Source: Dryomyza anilis
Taxonomy: Eukaryota; Arthropoda; Insecta; Diptera; Dryomyzidae
Direction: 5' to 3'
Length of the DNA: 64,000 nt
NCBI GenBank assembly: GCA_951804985.1
Contig: OX638132.1
Span: 25,874,440-25,938,439 of the forward strand
In this document: positions 1 to 13,560 of the stretch, piece by piece
Layout: every line of letters starts with the position of its first letter
Position numbering within the stretch: position 1 is the stretch's first letter
Position numbers and translations under genes: made by a program
The notes under the pieces: generated by a model
Databases searched by the model: none
Told to the model about the DNA's origin: nothing
What the model saw: the letters and a program-made list of their open reading frames with translations, nothing else

Positions 1-1
1 C

Positions 2-184
2 GGCGCCGCCATGATCATCGAATCACTGCTGCTCTTCTATCACATCAACTGCTTCAAGTGTTGCGTGTGTCATGTGCAACTGGGTGACGGACTCAACGGA
101 ACCGATGTGCGCGTGCGCAACCACAAGCTGCACTGTCAGAACTGCTACTCCAGTGACGATGGCATCAAGTTTAGCTGTGTCTGA
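2..184 (+). CDS. smash: LIM-domain protein, C-terminal exon (Smallish/LMO7-like), 5' partial
   Basis: This is the last 60 codons of a protein ending in a LIM zinc-binding domain, cut by the window edge. The frame begins G-A-A-M-I-I-E-S, the same lead-in as the C-terminal LIM of LMO7/LIMCH1 proteins. The visible zinc ligands are H14-x2-C17-x2-C20-x2-C23 and then C45-x2-C48, which is the second half of LIM finger 1 and part of finger 2. The protein ends 12 residues later at TGA 182-184, so the LIM is C-terminal, as in Drosophila Smallish. Smallish is known as a cortical/junctional protein that interacts with Bazooka and Src42A and regulates actomyosin. That role is carried over from family knowledge; the sequence shows only the LIM tail. 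The symbol is a best match. Another C-terminal LIM protein of the same family is the main alternative. Confidence 0.75.
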   Translation, partial: GAAMIIESLLLFYHINCFKCCVCHVQLGDGLNGTDVRVRNHKLHCQNCYSSDDGIKFSCV

Positions 185-999
185 GCTTTTGTTTGTTTTT
201 TTTTTTTTGCTTTTTGCACAGAACAAAAATATTAAAATTCTTTAAATGTTGTGCAAACAGGTTTTATGTTTATGTTGAATGCACATGTTTGACACAATTA
301 CAATTAAATATATCTGAACATATTTTATGTTTGGAACGAGCATATTCGAAACAACAATAATTGTATTTATGGGCAACAAAAAAACCAAAAGAAAAAAAAA
401 TAACAGTAGTTAAAAATTTATTAAATTCGCTTAAAGAAGCAGACGACGACAATGACGCTGTTTTTCGTCGTTAAAATCGTATTTTTAAATGTTTACAAAG
501 TCTAACTGAATGTTTAAATTTTTAAATGGCTCTCTATTTTTTGCATTGCATATAGAATCCCATAAATAAAAAAATATTTACAAAATTTACAATATAAAGA
601 ATTATAATTAAAAAGAATTTAAATGTTGACATTATTAATTGTTGTTAAAGCTTAACAATCAAAAACAAAAAAATTGTACATTAACTAAATCAAACATTTA
701 AATTATACATATTGATTTATTTAAAATTGAAATATTTAATATTAACATTTATCTATTAAGTTTGATTAATGAAAAAATTGTATTATTTGTTTATTATTAT
801 TATATATTATTACTTTGTATATTTTTATCACCTACTCTATGCGCCTTTGAAATATATAAGCTTAAATTATCCAAAACTAATTGTTACCAAATGATGATGA
901 TAATGATTTTATTGCTGTAAAAATATAAAAATAAAATATTGATGAAAAATTATTCAAAAATATTTCTATTGTTCAGGAGAAGGATACAAGCATATGGTT
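185..999 (+). other. 3' UTR and downstream AT-rich spacer of the LIM gene
   Basis: No coding signal is seen. A T-rich run follows the stop codon. A canonical AATAAA lies at 565-570, with further A-rich matches near 930, so the LIM transcript probably ends between about 580 and 960. The satellite starts within about 800 bases of the stop codon. Confidence 0.5.
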
Positions 1000-3900
1000 T
1001 ACATTCCAAATAATCAGATTTCATATGGGATAAAAAGTGCAAAGTTTGACCCCTCTACGACGCTCCGTTTAGTTTCTACAGCCATTTGAAGTTAAAGATG
1101 TGATTTCTCGACTCCTACTTAGTCGATCCCTATGATTTTTATACCAAATAATCTGATTCTATATGGGATAAAAAGTGCAAAGTTTGACGACTCTACGACG
1201 CTCCGTTTAGATTCTACAGCCATTTTAAGTTAAAAAGGTGATTTCTCGACTCATACTTAGTCGACCCCTATGATTTTTATACCAAATAATCAGAGTTTAT
1301 ATGGGATAAAAAGTGCAAAGTTTGACCACACTACAACGCTCCGTTTATATTCTACAGCCATTTGAAGTTAAAGATATGATTTCTCGACTCCTACTTAGTC
1401 GATCCCTATGATTTTTATACCAAATAATCTGATTCTATATGGGATAAAAAGTGCAAAGTTTGACCACTCTACGACGCTCCGTTTAGATTCTACAGCCATT
1501 TGAAGTTAAAGATGTGATTTCTCGACTCCTACTTAGTCGATCCCTATGATTTTTATACCAAATAATCTGATTCTATATGGGATAAAAGGTGCAAAGTTTG
1601 ACGACTCTACGACGCTCCGTTTAGATTCTACAGCCATTTGAAGTTAAAGATGTGATTTCTCGACTCCTACTTAGTCGATCCCTATGATTTTTATACCAAA
1701 TAATCAGAGTTTATATGGGATAAAAAGTGCAAAGTTTGACCACTCTACGACGCTCCGTTTAGATTCTACAGCCATTTGAAGTTAAAGATGTGATTTCTCG
1801 ACTCCTACTTAGTTGATCCCTATGATTTTTATACCAAATAATCAGAGTTTATATGGGATAAAAAGTGCAAAGTTTGACCACTCTACGACGCTCCGTTTAG
1901 ATTCTACAGCCATTTGAAGTTAAAGATGTGATTTCTCGACTCCTACTTAGTCGATCCCTATGATTTTTATACCAAATAATCAGAGTTTACATGGGATAAA
2001 AAGTGCAAAGCTAGACCACTCTACGACGCTCCGTTTAGATTCTACAGCCATTTGAAGTTAAAGATGTGATTTCTCGACTCCACTTAGTCGATCCCTATGA
2101 TTTTTATACCAAATAATCTGATTCTATATGGGATAAAAGGTGCAAAGTTTGACGACTCTACGACGCTCCGTTTAGATTCTACAGCCATTTGAAGTTAAAG
2201 ATGTGATTTCTCGACTCCTTCTTAGTCGATCCCTATGATTTTTATACCAAATAATCAGAGTTTACATGGGATAAAAAGTGCAAAGTTTGACGACTCTACG
2301 ACGCTCCGTTTAGATTCTACAGCCATTTGAAGTTAAAGATGTGATTTCTCGACTCCTACTTAGTCGATCCCTATGATTTTTATACCAAATAATCAGAGTT
2401 TATATGGGATAAAAAGTGCAAAGTTTGACCACTCTACGACGCTCCGTTTAGATTCTACAGCCATTTGAAGTTAAAGATGTGATTTCTCGACTCCTTCTTA
2501 GTCGATCCCTATGATTTTTATACCAAATAATCAGAGTTTACATGGGATAAAAAGTGCAAAGTTTGACGACTCTACGACGCTCCGTTTAGATTCTACAGCC
2601 ATTTGAAGTTAAAGATGTGATTTCTCGACTCCTACTTAGTCGATCCCTATGATTTTTATACCAAATAATCAGAGTTTATATGGGATAAAAAGTGCAAAGT
2701 TTGACCACTCTACGACGCTCTGTTTAGATTCTACAGCCATTTGAAGTTAAAGATGTGATTTCTCGACTCCTACTTAGTCGATCCCTATGATTTTTATACC
2801 AAATAATCTGATTCTATATGGGATAAAAAGTGCAAAGTTTGACCACTCAACGACGCTCCGTTAAGATTCTACAGCCATTTGAAGTTAAAGATGTGATATC
2901 TCGACTCCTACTTGGTCGATCCCTATGATTTTTATACCAAATAATCAGAGTTTATATGGGATAAAAAGTGCAAAGTTTGACCACTCTACGACGCTCCGTT
3001 TAGATTCTACAGCCATTTGAAGTTAAAGATGTGATTTCTCGACTCCTACTTAGTCGATCCCTATGATTTTTATACCAAATAATCAGAGTTTATATGGGAT
3101 AAAAAGTGCAAAGTTTGACCACTCTACGACGCTCCGTTTAGATTCTACAGCCATTTGAAGTTAAAGATGTGATTTCTCGACTCCTTCTTAGTCGATCCCT
3201 ATGATTTTTATACCAAATAATCAGAGTTTACATGGGATAAAAAGTGCAAAGTTAGACCACTCTACGACGCTCCGTTTAGATTCTACAGCCATTTGAGGTT
3301 AAAGATGTGATTTCTCGACTCCACTTAGTCGATCCCTATGATTTTTATACCAAATAATCAGAGTTTATATGGGATAAAAAGTGCAAAGTTTGACCCCTCA
3401 ACGACGCTCCGTTTAGATTCTACAGCCATTTGAAGTTAAAGATGTGATTTCTCGACTCCTACTTAGGCGATCCCTATGATTTTTATACCAAATAATCAGA
3501 GTTTATATGGGATAAAAAGTGCAAAGTTTGACCCCTCTACGACGCTCCGTTTAGATTCTACAGCCATTTGAAGTTAAAGATTTGATTTCTCGACTCCTAC
3601 TTAGTCGATCCCTATGATTTTTATACCAAATAATCTGATTCTATATGGGATAAAAAGTGCAAAGTTTGACGACTCAACGACGCTCCGTTTAGATTCTACA
3701 GCCATTTGAAGTTGAAGATGTGATTTCTCGACTCCTACTTAGTCGATCCCTATGATATTTATGCCAAATAATCTGATTCTATATGGGATAAAAAGTGCTA
3801 AGTTTGACCACTCTACGACGCTCCGTTTAGATTCTACAGCCATTTGAAGTTAAAGATGTGATTTCTCGACTCCTACTTAGTCGATCCCTATGATTTTTAT

Positions 3901-5640
3901 ACCAAATAATCTGATTCTATATGGGATAAAAAGTGCAAAGTTTGACCACTCTACGACGCTCCGTTTAGATTCTACAGCCATTTGAAGTTAAAGATGTGAT
4001 TTCTCGACTCCTACTTAGTCGATCCCTATGATTTTTATACCAAATAATCAGAGTTTATATGGGATAAAAAGTGCAAAGTTTGACCCCTCTACGACGCTCC
4101 GTTTGGAGTCTACAGCCATTTGAAGTTAAAGATGTGATTTTTCGACTCATACTTTGTCGATCCCTATGATTTTTATACCAAATAATCAGAGTTTACATGG
4201 GATAAAAAGTGCAAAGTTTGACCACTCTACGACGCTCCGTTTAGATTCTACAGCCATTTGAAGTTAAAGGTGTGATTTCTCGGCTCCTACTTAGTCGATC
4301 CCTATGATTTTTATACCAAATAATCAGAGTTTATATGGGATAAAAAGTGCAAAGTTTGAGCTCTCTACGACGCTCCGTTTAGATTCTACAGCCATTTGAA
4401 GTTAAAGATGTGATTTCTCGACTCCTACTTGGTCGATCCCTATGATTTTTATACCAAATAATCTGATTCTATATGGGATAAAAAGTGCAAAGTTTGACCA
4501 CTCTACGACGCTCAGTTTAGATCCTACAGCCATTTGAAGTTAAAGATGTGATTTCTCGACTCCTACTTGGTCGATCCCTATGATTTTTATACCAAATAAT
4601 CAGAGTTTATATGGGATAAAAAGTGCAAAGTTTGACCACTCTACGACGCTCCGTTTAGATTCTACAGCCATTTGAAGTTAAAGATGTGATTCTCGACTCC
4701 TACTTAGTCGATCTCTAGGATTTTTATACCAAATAATCTGATTCTATATGGGATAAAAAGTGCAAAGTTTGACGACTATACGACGCTCCGTTTAGATTCT
4801 ACAGCCATTTGAAGTTAAAGATGTGAATTCTCGACTCCTACTTAGTCGATCCCTATGATTTTTATACCAAATAATCTGATTCTATATGGGATAAAAAGTG
4901 CAAAGTTTGACGACTATACGACGCTCCGTTTAGATTCTACAGCCATTTGAAGTTAAAGATGTGATTTCTCGACTCCTACTTAGTCGATCCCTATGATTTT
5001 TATACCAAATAATCTGATTCTATATGGGATAAAAAGTGCAAAGTTTGACCCCTCTACGACGCTCCGTTTAGAGTCTACAGCCATTTGAAGTTAAAGATGT
5101 GATTTCTCGACTCCTACTTAGTCGATCCCTATGATTTTTATACCAAATAATCAGAGTTTATATGGGATAAAAAGTGCAAAGTTTGAGCCCTCTACGACGC
5201 TCCGTTTAGATTCTACAGCCATTTGAAGTTAAAGATGTGATTTCTCGACTCCTACTTAGTCGATCCCTATGATTTTTATACCAAATAATCTGATTCTATA
5301 TGGGATAAAAAGTGCAAAGTTTGACCACTCAACGACGCTCCGTTTAGATTCTACAGCCATTTGAAGTCAAAGATGTAATTTCTCGACTCCTACTTAGTCG
5401 ATCCCTATGATTTTTATACCAAATAATCTGATTCTATATGGGATAAAAAGTGCAAAGTTTGACGACTCAACGACGCTCCGTTTAGATTCTACAGCCATTT
5501 GAAGTTAAAGATGTGATTTCTCGACTCGATGATTTTTATACCAAATAATCAGAGTTTACATGGGATAAAAAGTGCAAAGTTTGACCACTCTACGACGCTC
5601 CGTTTAGATTCTACAGCCATTTGAAGTTAAAGATGTGATT

Positions 5641-8600
5641 TCGCGACTCCTACTTAGTCGATCCCTAGGATTTTTATACCAAATAATCTGATTCTATATG
5701 GGATAAAAAGTGCAAAGTTTGACGACTATACGACGCTCCGTTTAGATTCTACAGCCATTTGAAGTTAAAGATGTGATTTCTCGACTCCTACTTAGTAGAT
5801 CCCTATGATTTTTATACCAAATAATCAGAGTTTATATGGGATAAAAAGTGCAAAGTTTGAGCCCTCTACGACGCTCCGTTTAGATTCTACAGCCATTTGA
5901 AGTTAAAGATGTGATTTCTCGACTCCTACTTAGTCGATCCCTATGATTTTTATACCAAATAATCTGATTCTATATGGGATAAAAAGTGCAAAGTTTGACC
6001 ACTCAACGACGCTCCGTTTAGATTCTACAGCCATTTGAAGTTAAAGATGTGATTTCTCGACTCCTACTTAGTCGATCCCTATGATTTTTATACCAAATAA
6101 TCTGATTCTATATGGGATAAAAAGTGCAAAGTTTGACCACTCAACGTCGCTCCGTTTAGATTCTACAGCCATTTGAAGTTAAAGATGTGATTTCTCGACT
6201 CCTACTTAGTCGATCCCTATCATTTTTATACCAAATAATCAGAGTTTATATGGGATAAAAAGTGCAAAGTTGACCACTCTACGACGCTCTGTTTAGATTC
6301 TACAGCCATTTGAAGTTAAAGATGTGATTTCTCGACTCCTACTTAGTCGATCCCTATGATTTTTATACCAAATAATCTGATTCTATATGGGATAAAAAGT
6401 GCAAAGTTTGACCACTCAACGACGCTCCGTTAAGATTCTACAGCCATTTGAAGTTAAAGATGTGATATCTCGACTCCTACTTGGTCGATCCCTATGATTT
6501 TTATACCAAATAATCAGAGTTTATATGGGATAAAAAGTGCAAAGTTTGACCACTCTACGACGCTCCGTTTAGATTCTACAGCCATTTGAAGTTAAAGATG
6601 TGATTTCTCGACTCCTACTTAGTCGATCCCTATGATTTTTATACCAAATAATCAGAGTTTATATGGGATAAAAAGTGCAAAGTTTGAGCTCTCTACGACG
6701 CTCCGTTTAGATTCTACAGCCATTTGAAGTTAAAGATGTGATTTCTCGACTCCTACTTGGTCGATCCCTATGATTTTTATACCAAATAATCTGATTCTAT
6801 ATGGGATAAAAAGTGCAAAGTTTGACCACTCTACGACGCTCAGTTTAGATCCTACAGCCATTTAAAGTTAAAGATGTGATTTCTCGACTCCTACTTAGTC
6901 GATCCCTATGATTTTTATACCAAATAATCAGAGTTTATATGGGATAAAAAGTGCAAAGTTTGAGCCCTCTACGACGCTCCGTTTAGATTCTACAGCGATT
7001 TGAAGTTAAAGATGTGATTTCTCGACTCCTACTTAGTCGATCCCTATGATTTTTATACCAAATAATCAGAGTTTATATGGGATAAAAAGTGCAAAGTTTG
7101 ACCACTCTACGACGCTCCGTTTAGATTCTACAGCCATTTGAAGTTAAAGATGTGATTTCGCGACTCCTACTTAGTCGATCCCTAGGATTTTTATACCAAA
7201 TAATCTGATTCTATATGGGATAAAAAGTGCAAAGTTTGACGACTATACGACGCTCCGTTTAGATTCTACAGCCATTTGAAGTTAAAGATGTGATTTCTCG
7301 ACTCCTACTTAGTAGATCCCTATGATTTTTATACCAAATAATCAGAGTTTATATGGGATAAAAAGTGCAAAGTTTGACCCCTCTACGACGCTCCGTTTAG
7401 AGTCTACAGCCATTTGAAGTTAAAGATGTGATTTCTCGACTCGATGATTTTTATACCAAATAATCAGAGTTTACATGGGATAAAAAGTGCAAAGTTTGAC
7501 GACTCTACGACGCTCCGTTTAGATTCTACAGCCATTTGAAGTTAAAGATGTGATTTCTCGACTCCTACTTAGTCGATCCCTATGATATTTATACCAAATA
7601 ATCTGATTCTATATGGGATAAAAAGTGCAAAGTTTGACGACTCTACGACGCTCCGTTTAGATTCTACAGCCATTTGAAGTTAAAGATGTGATTTCTCGAC
7701 TCGATGATTTTTATACCAAATAATCAGAGTTTACATGGGATAAAAAGTGCAAAGTTTGACCACTCTACGACGCTCCGTTTAGATTCTACAGCCATTTGAA
7801 GTTAAAGATGTGATTTCTCGACTCCTACTTAGTCGATCCCTATGATTTTTATACCAAATAATCAGAGTTTATATGGGATAAAAAGTGCAAAGTTTGAACC
7901 CTCTACGACGCTCCGTTTAGATTCTACAGCCATTTTAAGTTAAAGATGTGATTTCTCGACTCCTACTTAGTCGATCCCTATGATTTTTATACCAAATAAT
8001 CTGATTCTATATGGGATAAAAAGTGCAAAGTTTGACCACTCAACGACGCTCCGTTTAGATTCTACAGCCATTTGAAGTTAAAGATGTGATTTCTCGACTC
8101 CTACTTAGTCGATCCCTATGATATTTATACCAAATAATCTGATTCTATATGGGATAAAAAGTGCTAAGTTTGACCACTTTACGACGCTCCGTTTAGATTC
8201 TACAGCCATTTGAAGTTAAAGATGTGATTTCTCGACTCCTACTTAGTCGATCCCTATGATTTTTATACCAAATAATCAGAGTTTATATGGGATAAAAAGT
8301 GCAAAGTTTGACCACTCTACGACGCTCTGTTTAGATTCTACAGCCATTTGAAGTTAAAGATGTGATTTCTCGACTCCTTCTTAGTCGATCCCTATGATTT
8401 TTATACCAAATAATCAGAGTTTACATGGGATAAAAAGTGCAAAGCTAGACCACTCTACGACGCTCCGTTTAGATTCTACAGCCATTTGAAGTTAAAGATG
8501 TGATTTCTCGACTCCACTTAGTCGATCCCTATGATTTTTATACCAAATAATCTGATTCTATATGGGATAAAAGGTGCAAAGTTTGACGACTCTACGACGC

Positions 8601-8680
8601 TCAGTTTAGATCCTACAGCCATTTAAAGTTAAAGATGTGATTTCTCGACTCCTACTTAGTCGATCCCTATGATTTTTATA
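5641..8680. repeat. Higher-order duplication in the satellite, offset about 1518 bp (11 monomers)
   Basis: A variant combination recurs 1518 bp apart (11 x 138): 'tttcgcgactcc' at 5641 and 7159, each followed by 'ccctaggattttt', then 'gactatacgacgctcc', then 'tagtagatccc'. Three monomers in this zone (near 5525, 7443 and 7702) share the same deletion of about 20 bases that removes the right half of the dyad ('ctcgactcgatgattttt'). Shared rare variants at fixed spacing indicate block duplication of several monomers, not independent mutation. Boundaries are approximate. Confidence 0.6.
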
Positions 8681-9129
8681 CCAAATAATCAGAGTTTATA
8701 TGGGATAAAAAGTGCAAAGTTTGAGCCCTCTACGACGCTCCGTTTAGATTCTACAGCCATTTGAAGTTAAAGATGTGATTTCTCGACTCCTACTTAGTCG
8801 ATCCCTATGATTTTTATACCAAATAATCAGAGTTTATATGGGATAAAAAGTGCAAAGTTTGAGCTCTCTACGACGCTCCGTTTAGATTCTACAGCCATTT
8901 GAAGTTAAAGATGTGATTTCTCGACTCCTACTTAGTCGATCCCTATGATTTTTATACCAAATAATCAGAGTTTATATGGGATAAAAAGTGCAAAGTTTGA
9001 CCACTCTACGACGCTCTGTTTAGATTCTACAGCCATTTGAAGTTAAAGATGTGATTTCTCGACTCCTACTTAGTCGATCCCTATGATTTTTATACCAAAT
9101 AATCTGATTCTATATGGGATAAAAAGTGC

Positions 9130-10300
9130 AAAGTTTGACCACTCTACGACGCTCCGTTTAGATTCTACAGCCATTTGAAGTTAAAGATGTGATTTCTCGA
9201 CTCCTACTTAAACGATCCCTATGATTTTTATACCAAATAATCTGATTCTATATGGGATAAAAAGTGCAAAGTTTGACCACTCTACGACGCTCCGTTTAGA
9301 TTCTACAGCCATTTGAAGTTAAAGATGTGATTTCTCGACTCCTACTTAGTCGATACCTATGATTTTTATACCAAATAATCTGATTCTATATGGGATAAAA
9401 AGTGCAAAGTTTGACCACTCTACGACGCTCCGTTTAGATTCTACAGCCATTTGAAGTTAAAGATGTGATTTCTCGACTCCTACTTGGTCGATCCCTATGA
9501 TTTTTATACCAAATAATCTGATTCTATATGGGATAAAAATTGCAAAGTTTGACCACTCTACGACGCTCCGTTTAGATTCTACAGCCATTTGAAGTTAAAG
9601 ATGTGATTTCTCGACTCCTACTTAAACGATCCCTATGATTTTTATACCAAATAATCTGATTCTATATGGGATAAAAAGTGCAAAGTTTGACCACTCTACG
9701 ACGCTCCGTTTAGATTCTACAGCCATTTGAAGTTAAAGATGTGATTTCTCGACTCCTACTTAGTCGATCCCTATGATTTTTATACCAAATAATCTGATTC
9801 TATATATTCTATAGTCCATCCCTATGATTTTTATACCATATAATCTGATTCTATATGGGATAAAAAGTGCAAAGTTTGACCACTCTACGACGCTCCGTTT
9901 AGATTCTACAGCCATTTGAAGTTAAAGATGTGATTTCTCGACTCCTACTTAGTCGATCCCTATGATTTTTATACCAAATAATCTGATTCTATATGGGATA
10001 AAAAGTGCAAAGTTTGACCACTCTACGACGCTCCGTTTAGATTCTACAGCCATTTGAAGTTAAAGATGTGATTTCTCGACTCCTACTTAAACGATCCCTA
10101 TGATTTTTATACCAAATAATCTGATTCTATATGGGATAAAAAGTGCAAAGTTTGACCACTCTACGACGCTCCGTTTAGATTCTACAGCCATTTGAAGTTA
10201 AAGATGTGATTTCTCGACTCCTACTTAGTCGATCCCTATGATTTTTATACCAAATAATCTGATTCTATATGGGATAAAAAGTGCAAAGTTTGACCACTCT
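9130..10300. repeat. Trimeric higher-order repeat within the satellite
   Basis: The variant 'cttaaacgatccc', which replaces the usual 'cttagtcgatccc', occurs at about 9211 and 9625 (414 bp apart, 3 x 138) and again at about 10090. The last interval is longer by about 50 bp because a truncated monomer sits at 9800-9850. This marks a three-monomer repeat that was copied at least twice. Confidence 0.55.
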
Positions 10301-12180
10301 ACGACGCTCCGTTTAGATTCTACAGCCATTTGAAGTTAAAGATGTGATTTCTCGACTCCTACTTAGTCGATCCCTATGATTTGTATACCAAATAATCTGA
10401 TTCTATATGGGATAAAAAGTGCAAAGTTTGACCACTCTACGACGCTCCGTTTAGATTCTACAGCCATTTGAAGTTAAAGATGTGATTTCTCGACTCCTAC
10501 TTAGTCGATCCCTATGATTTTTATACCAAATAATCTGATTCTATATGGGATAAAAAGAGCAAAGTTTGACCCCTCTACGACGCTCCGTTTAGATTCTACA
10601 GCCATTTGAAGTTAAAGATGTGATTTCTCGACTCCTACTTAGTCGATCCCTATGATTTTTATACCAAATAATCTGATTCTATATGGGATAAAAAGTGCAA
10701 AGTTTGACCATTCAACGACGCTCCGTTTAGATTCTACAGCCATTTGAAGTTAAAGATGTGATTTCTCGACTCCTACTTAGTCGATCCCTATGATTTTTAT
10801 ACCAAATAATCTGATTCTATATGGGATAAAAAGTGCAAAGTTTGACCACTCAACGACGCTCCGTTTAGATTCTACAGCCATTTGAAGTTAAAGATGTGAT
10901 TTCTCGACTCCTACTTAGTCGATCCCTATGATTTGTATACCAAATAATCTGATTCTATATGGGATAAAAAGTGCAAAGTTTGACGACTCTACGGCGCTCC
11001 GTTTAGATTCTACAGCCATTTGAAGTTAAAGATGTGATTTCTCGACTCCTACTTAGTCGATCCCTATGATTTGTATACCAAATAATCAGAGTTTATATTT
11101 GATAAAAAGTGCAAAGTTTGACCACTCTACGACGCTCCGTTTAGATTCTACAGCCATTTGAAGTTAAAGATGTGATTTCTCGACTCCTACTTAGTCGATC
11201 CCTATGATTTTTATACCAAATAATCTGATTCTATATGGGATAAAAAGTGCAAAATTTTACCCCTCTACGACGCTCCGTTTAGATTCTACAGCCATTTGAA
11301 GTTAAAGATGTGATTTCTTGACTCCTACATAGTCGAAGATGTGATTTCTCGACTCCTACTAAGTCGATCCCTATGATTTTTATACCAAATAATCAGAGTT
11401 TATATGGGATAAAAAGTGCAAAGTTTGACCCCTCTACGACGCTCCGTTTAGATTCTACAGCCATTTGAAGTTAAAAATGTGATTTCTTGACTCCTACTTA
11501 GTCGAAGATGTGATTTCTCGACTCCTACTTAGTCGATCCCTATGATTTTTATACCAAATAATCTGATTCTATATGGGATAAAAAGTGCAAAGTTTGACCA
11601 CTCTACGACGCTCCGTTTAGATTCTACAGCCATTTGAAGTTAAAGATGTGATTTCTTGACTCCTACCTAGTCGATGATGAGATTTCTCGACTCCTACTAT
11701 GTCGATCCCTATGATTTTTATACCAAATAATCAGAGTTTATATGGGATAAAAAGTGCAAAGTTTGACCCCTCTACGACGCTCCGTTTAGATTCTACAGCC
11801 ATTTGAAGTTAAAGATGTGATTTCTCGACTCCTACTTAGTCGAAGATGTGATTTCTCGACTCCTACTTAGTCGATCCCTATGATTTTTATACCAAATAAT
11901 CAGTGTTTATATGGGATGAAAAGTGCAAAGTTTGACCACCCTACGACGCTCCGTTTAGATTCTACAGCTATTTGAAGTTAAAGATGTGATTTCTCGACTC
12001 CTACTTAGTCGATCCCTATGATTTTTATACCAAATAATCTGATTCTATATGGGATAAAAAGTGCAAAGTTTGACCCCTCTACGACGCTCCGTTTAGATTC
12101 TACAGCCATTTGAAGTTAAAGATGTGATTTCTCGACTCCTACTTAGTCGATCCCTATGATTTTTATACCAAATAATCAGA

Positions 12181-13560
12181 GTTTATATGGGATAAAAAGT
12201 GCAAAGTTTTACCACTCTACGACGCTCAGTTTAGATTCTACAGCCATTTGAAGTTAAAGATGTGATTTCTCGACTCCTACTTAGTCGATCCCTACGATTT
12301 TTATACCAAATAATCAGTGTTTATATGGGATAAAAAGTGCAAAGTTTGACCACTCTACGACGCTCCGTTTATATTCTACAGCTATTTGAAGTTAAAGATG
12401 TGATTTTTCGACTCATATTTTGTCGATCCCTATGATTTTTATACCAAAAAATCTGATTCTATATGGGATAAAAAGGGCAAAGTTTGACCACTCGACGACG
12501 CTCCGTTTAGATTCTACAGCCATTTGAAGTTAAAGATGTGATTTCTCGACTCCTACTTAGTCGATCCCTATGATTTTTATACCAAATAATCTGATTCTAT
12601 ATGGGATAAAAAGTGCAAAGTTTGACCACTCTACGACGCTCCGTTTAGATTCTACAGCCATTTGAAGTTAAAGATGTGATTTCTCGACTCCTACTTAGTC
12701 GATCCCTATGATTTTTATACCAAATAATAAGAGTTTATATGGGATAAAAAGTGCAAAGTTTGAACCCTCTACGACGCTCCGTTTAGATTCTACAGCCATT
12801 TGAAGTTAAAGATGTGATTTCTCGACTCCTACTTAGTCGATCCCTATGATTTTTATACCAAATAATCAGAGTTTATATGGGATAAAAAGTGCAAAGTTTT
12901 ACCACTCTACGACGCTCAGTTTAGATTCTACAGCCATTTGAAGTTAAAGATGTGATTTCTCGACTCCTACTTAGTCGATCCCTACGATTTTTATACCAAA
13001 TAATCAGTGTTTATATGGGATAAAAAGTGCAAAGTTTGACCACTCTACGACGCTCCGTTTATATTCTACAGCTATTTGAAGTTAAAGATGTGATTTTTCG
13101 ACTCATATTTTGTCGATCCCTATGATTTTTATACCAAATGATCTGATTCTATATGGGATAAAAAGGGCAAAGTTTGACCACTCGACGACGCTCCGTTTAG
13201 ATTCTACAGCCATTTGAAGTTAAAGATGTGATTTCTCGACTCCTACTTAGTCGATCCCTATGATTTTTATACCAAATAATCTGATTCTATATGGGATAAA
13301 AAGTGCAAAGTTTGACCACTCTACGACGCTCCGTTTAGATTCTACAGCCATTTGAAGTGAAAGATGTGATTTCTCGACTCCTACTTAGTCGATCCCTATG
13401 ATTTTTATACCAAATAATCTGAATCCAGTTTGACCCCTCTACGACGCTCCGTTTAGATTCTACAGCCATTTGAAGTTAAAGATGTGATTTCTCGACTCCT
13501 ACTTAGTCGATCCCTATGATTTTTATACCAAATAATCAGAGTTTATATGGGATAAAAAGT
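12181..13560. repeat. 690-bp tandem duplication (5 monomers) within the satellite
   Basis: A string of variants recurs 690 bp apart (5 x 138): 'caaagttttaccactc' with 'gctcagtttag', then 'ccctacgattttt', then 'tttatattctacagctattt', then 'catattttgtcgatcc'. The marker 'gttttaccac' ends at about 12210 and 12900. The copies are nearly identical, so the event is young compared with ordinary monomer divergence. Confidence 0.65.
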
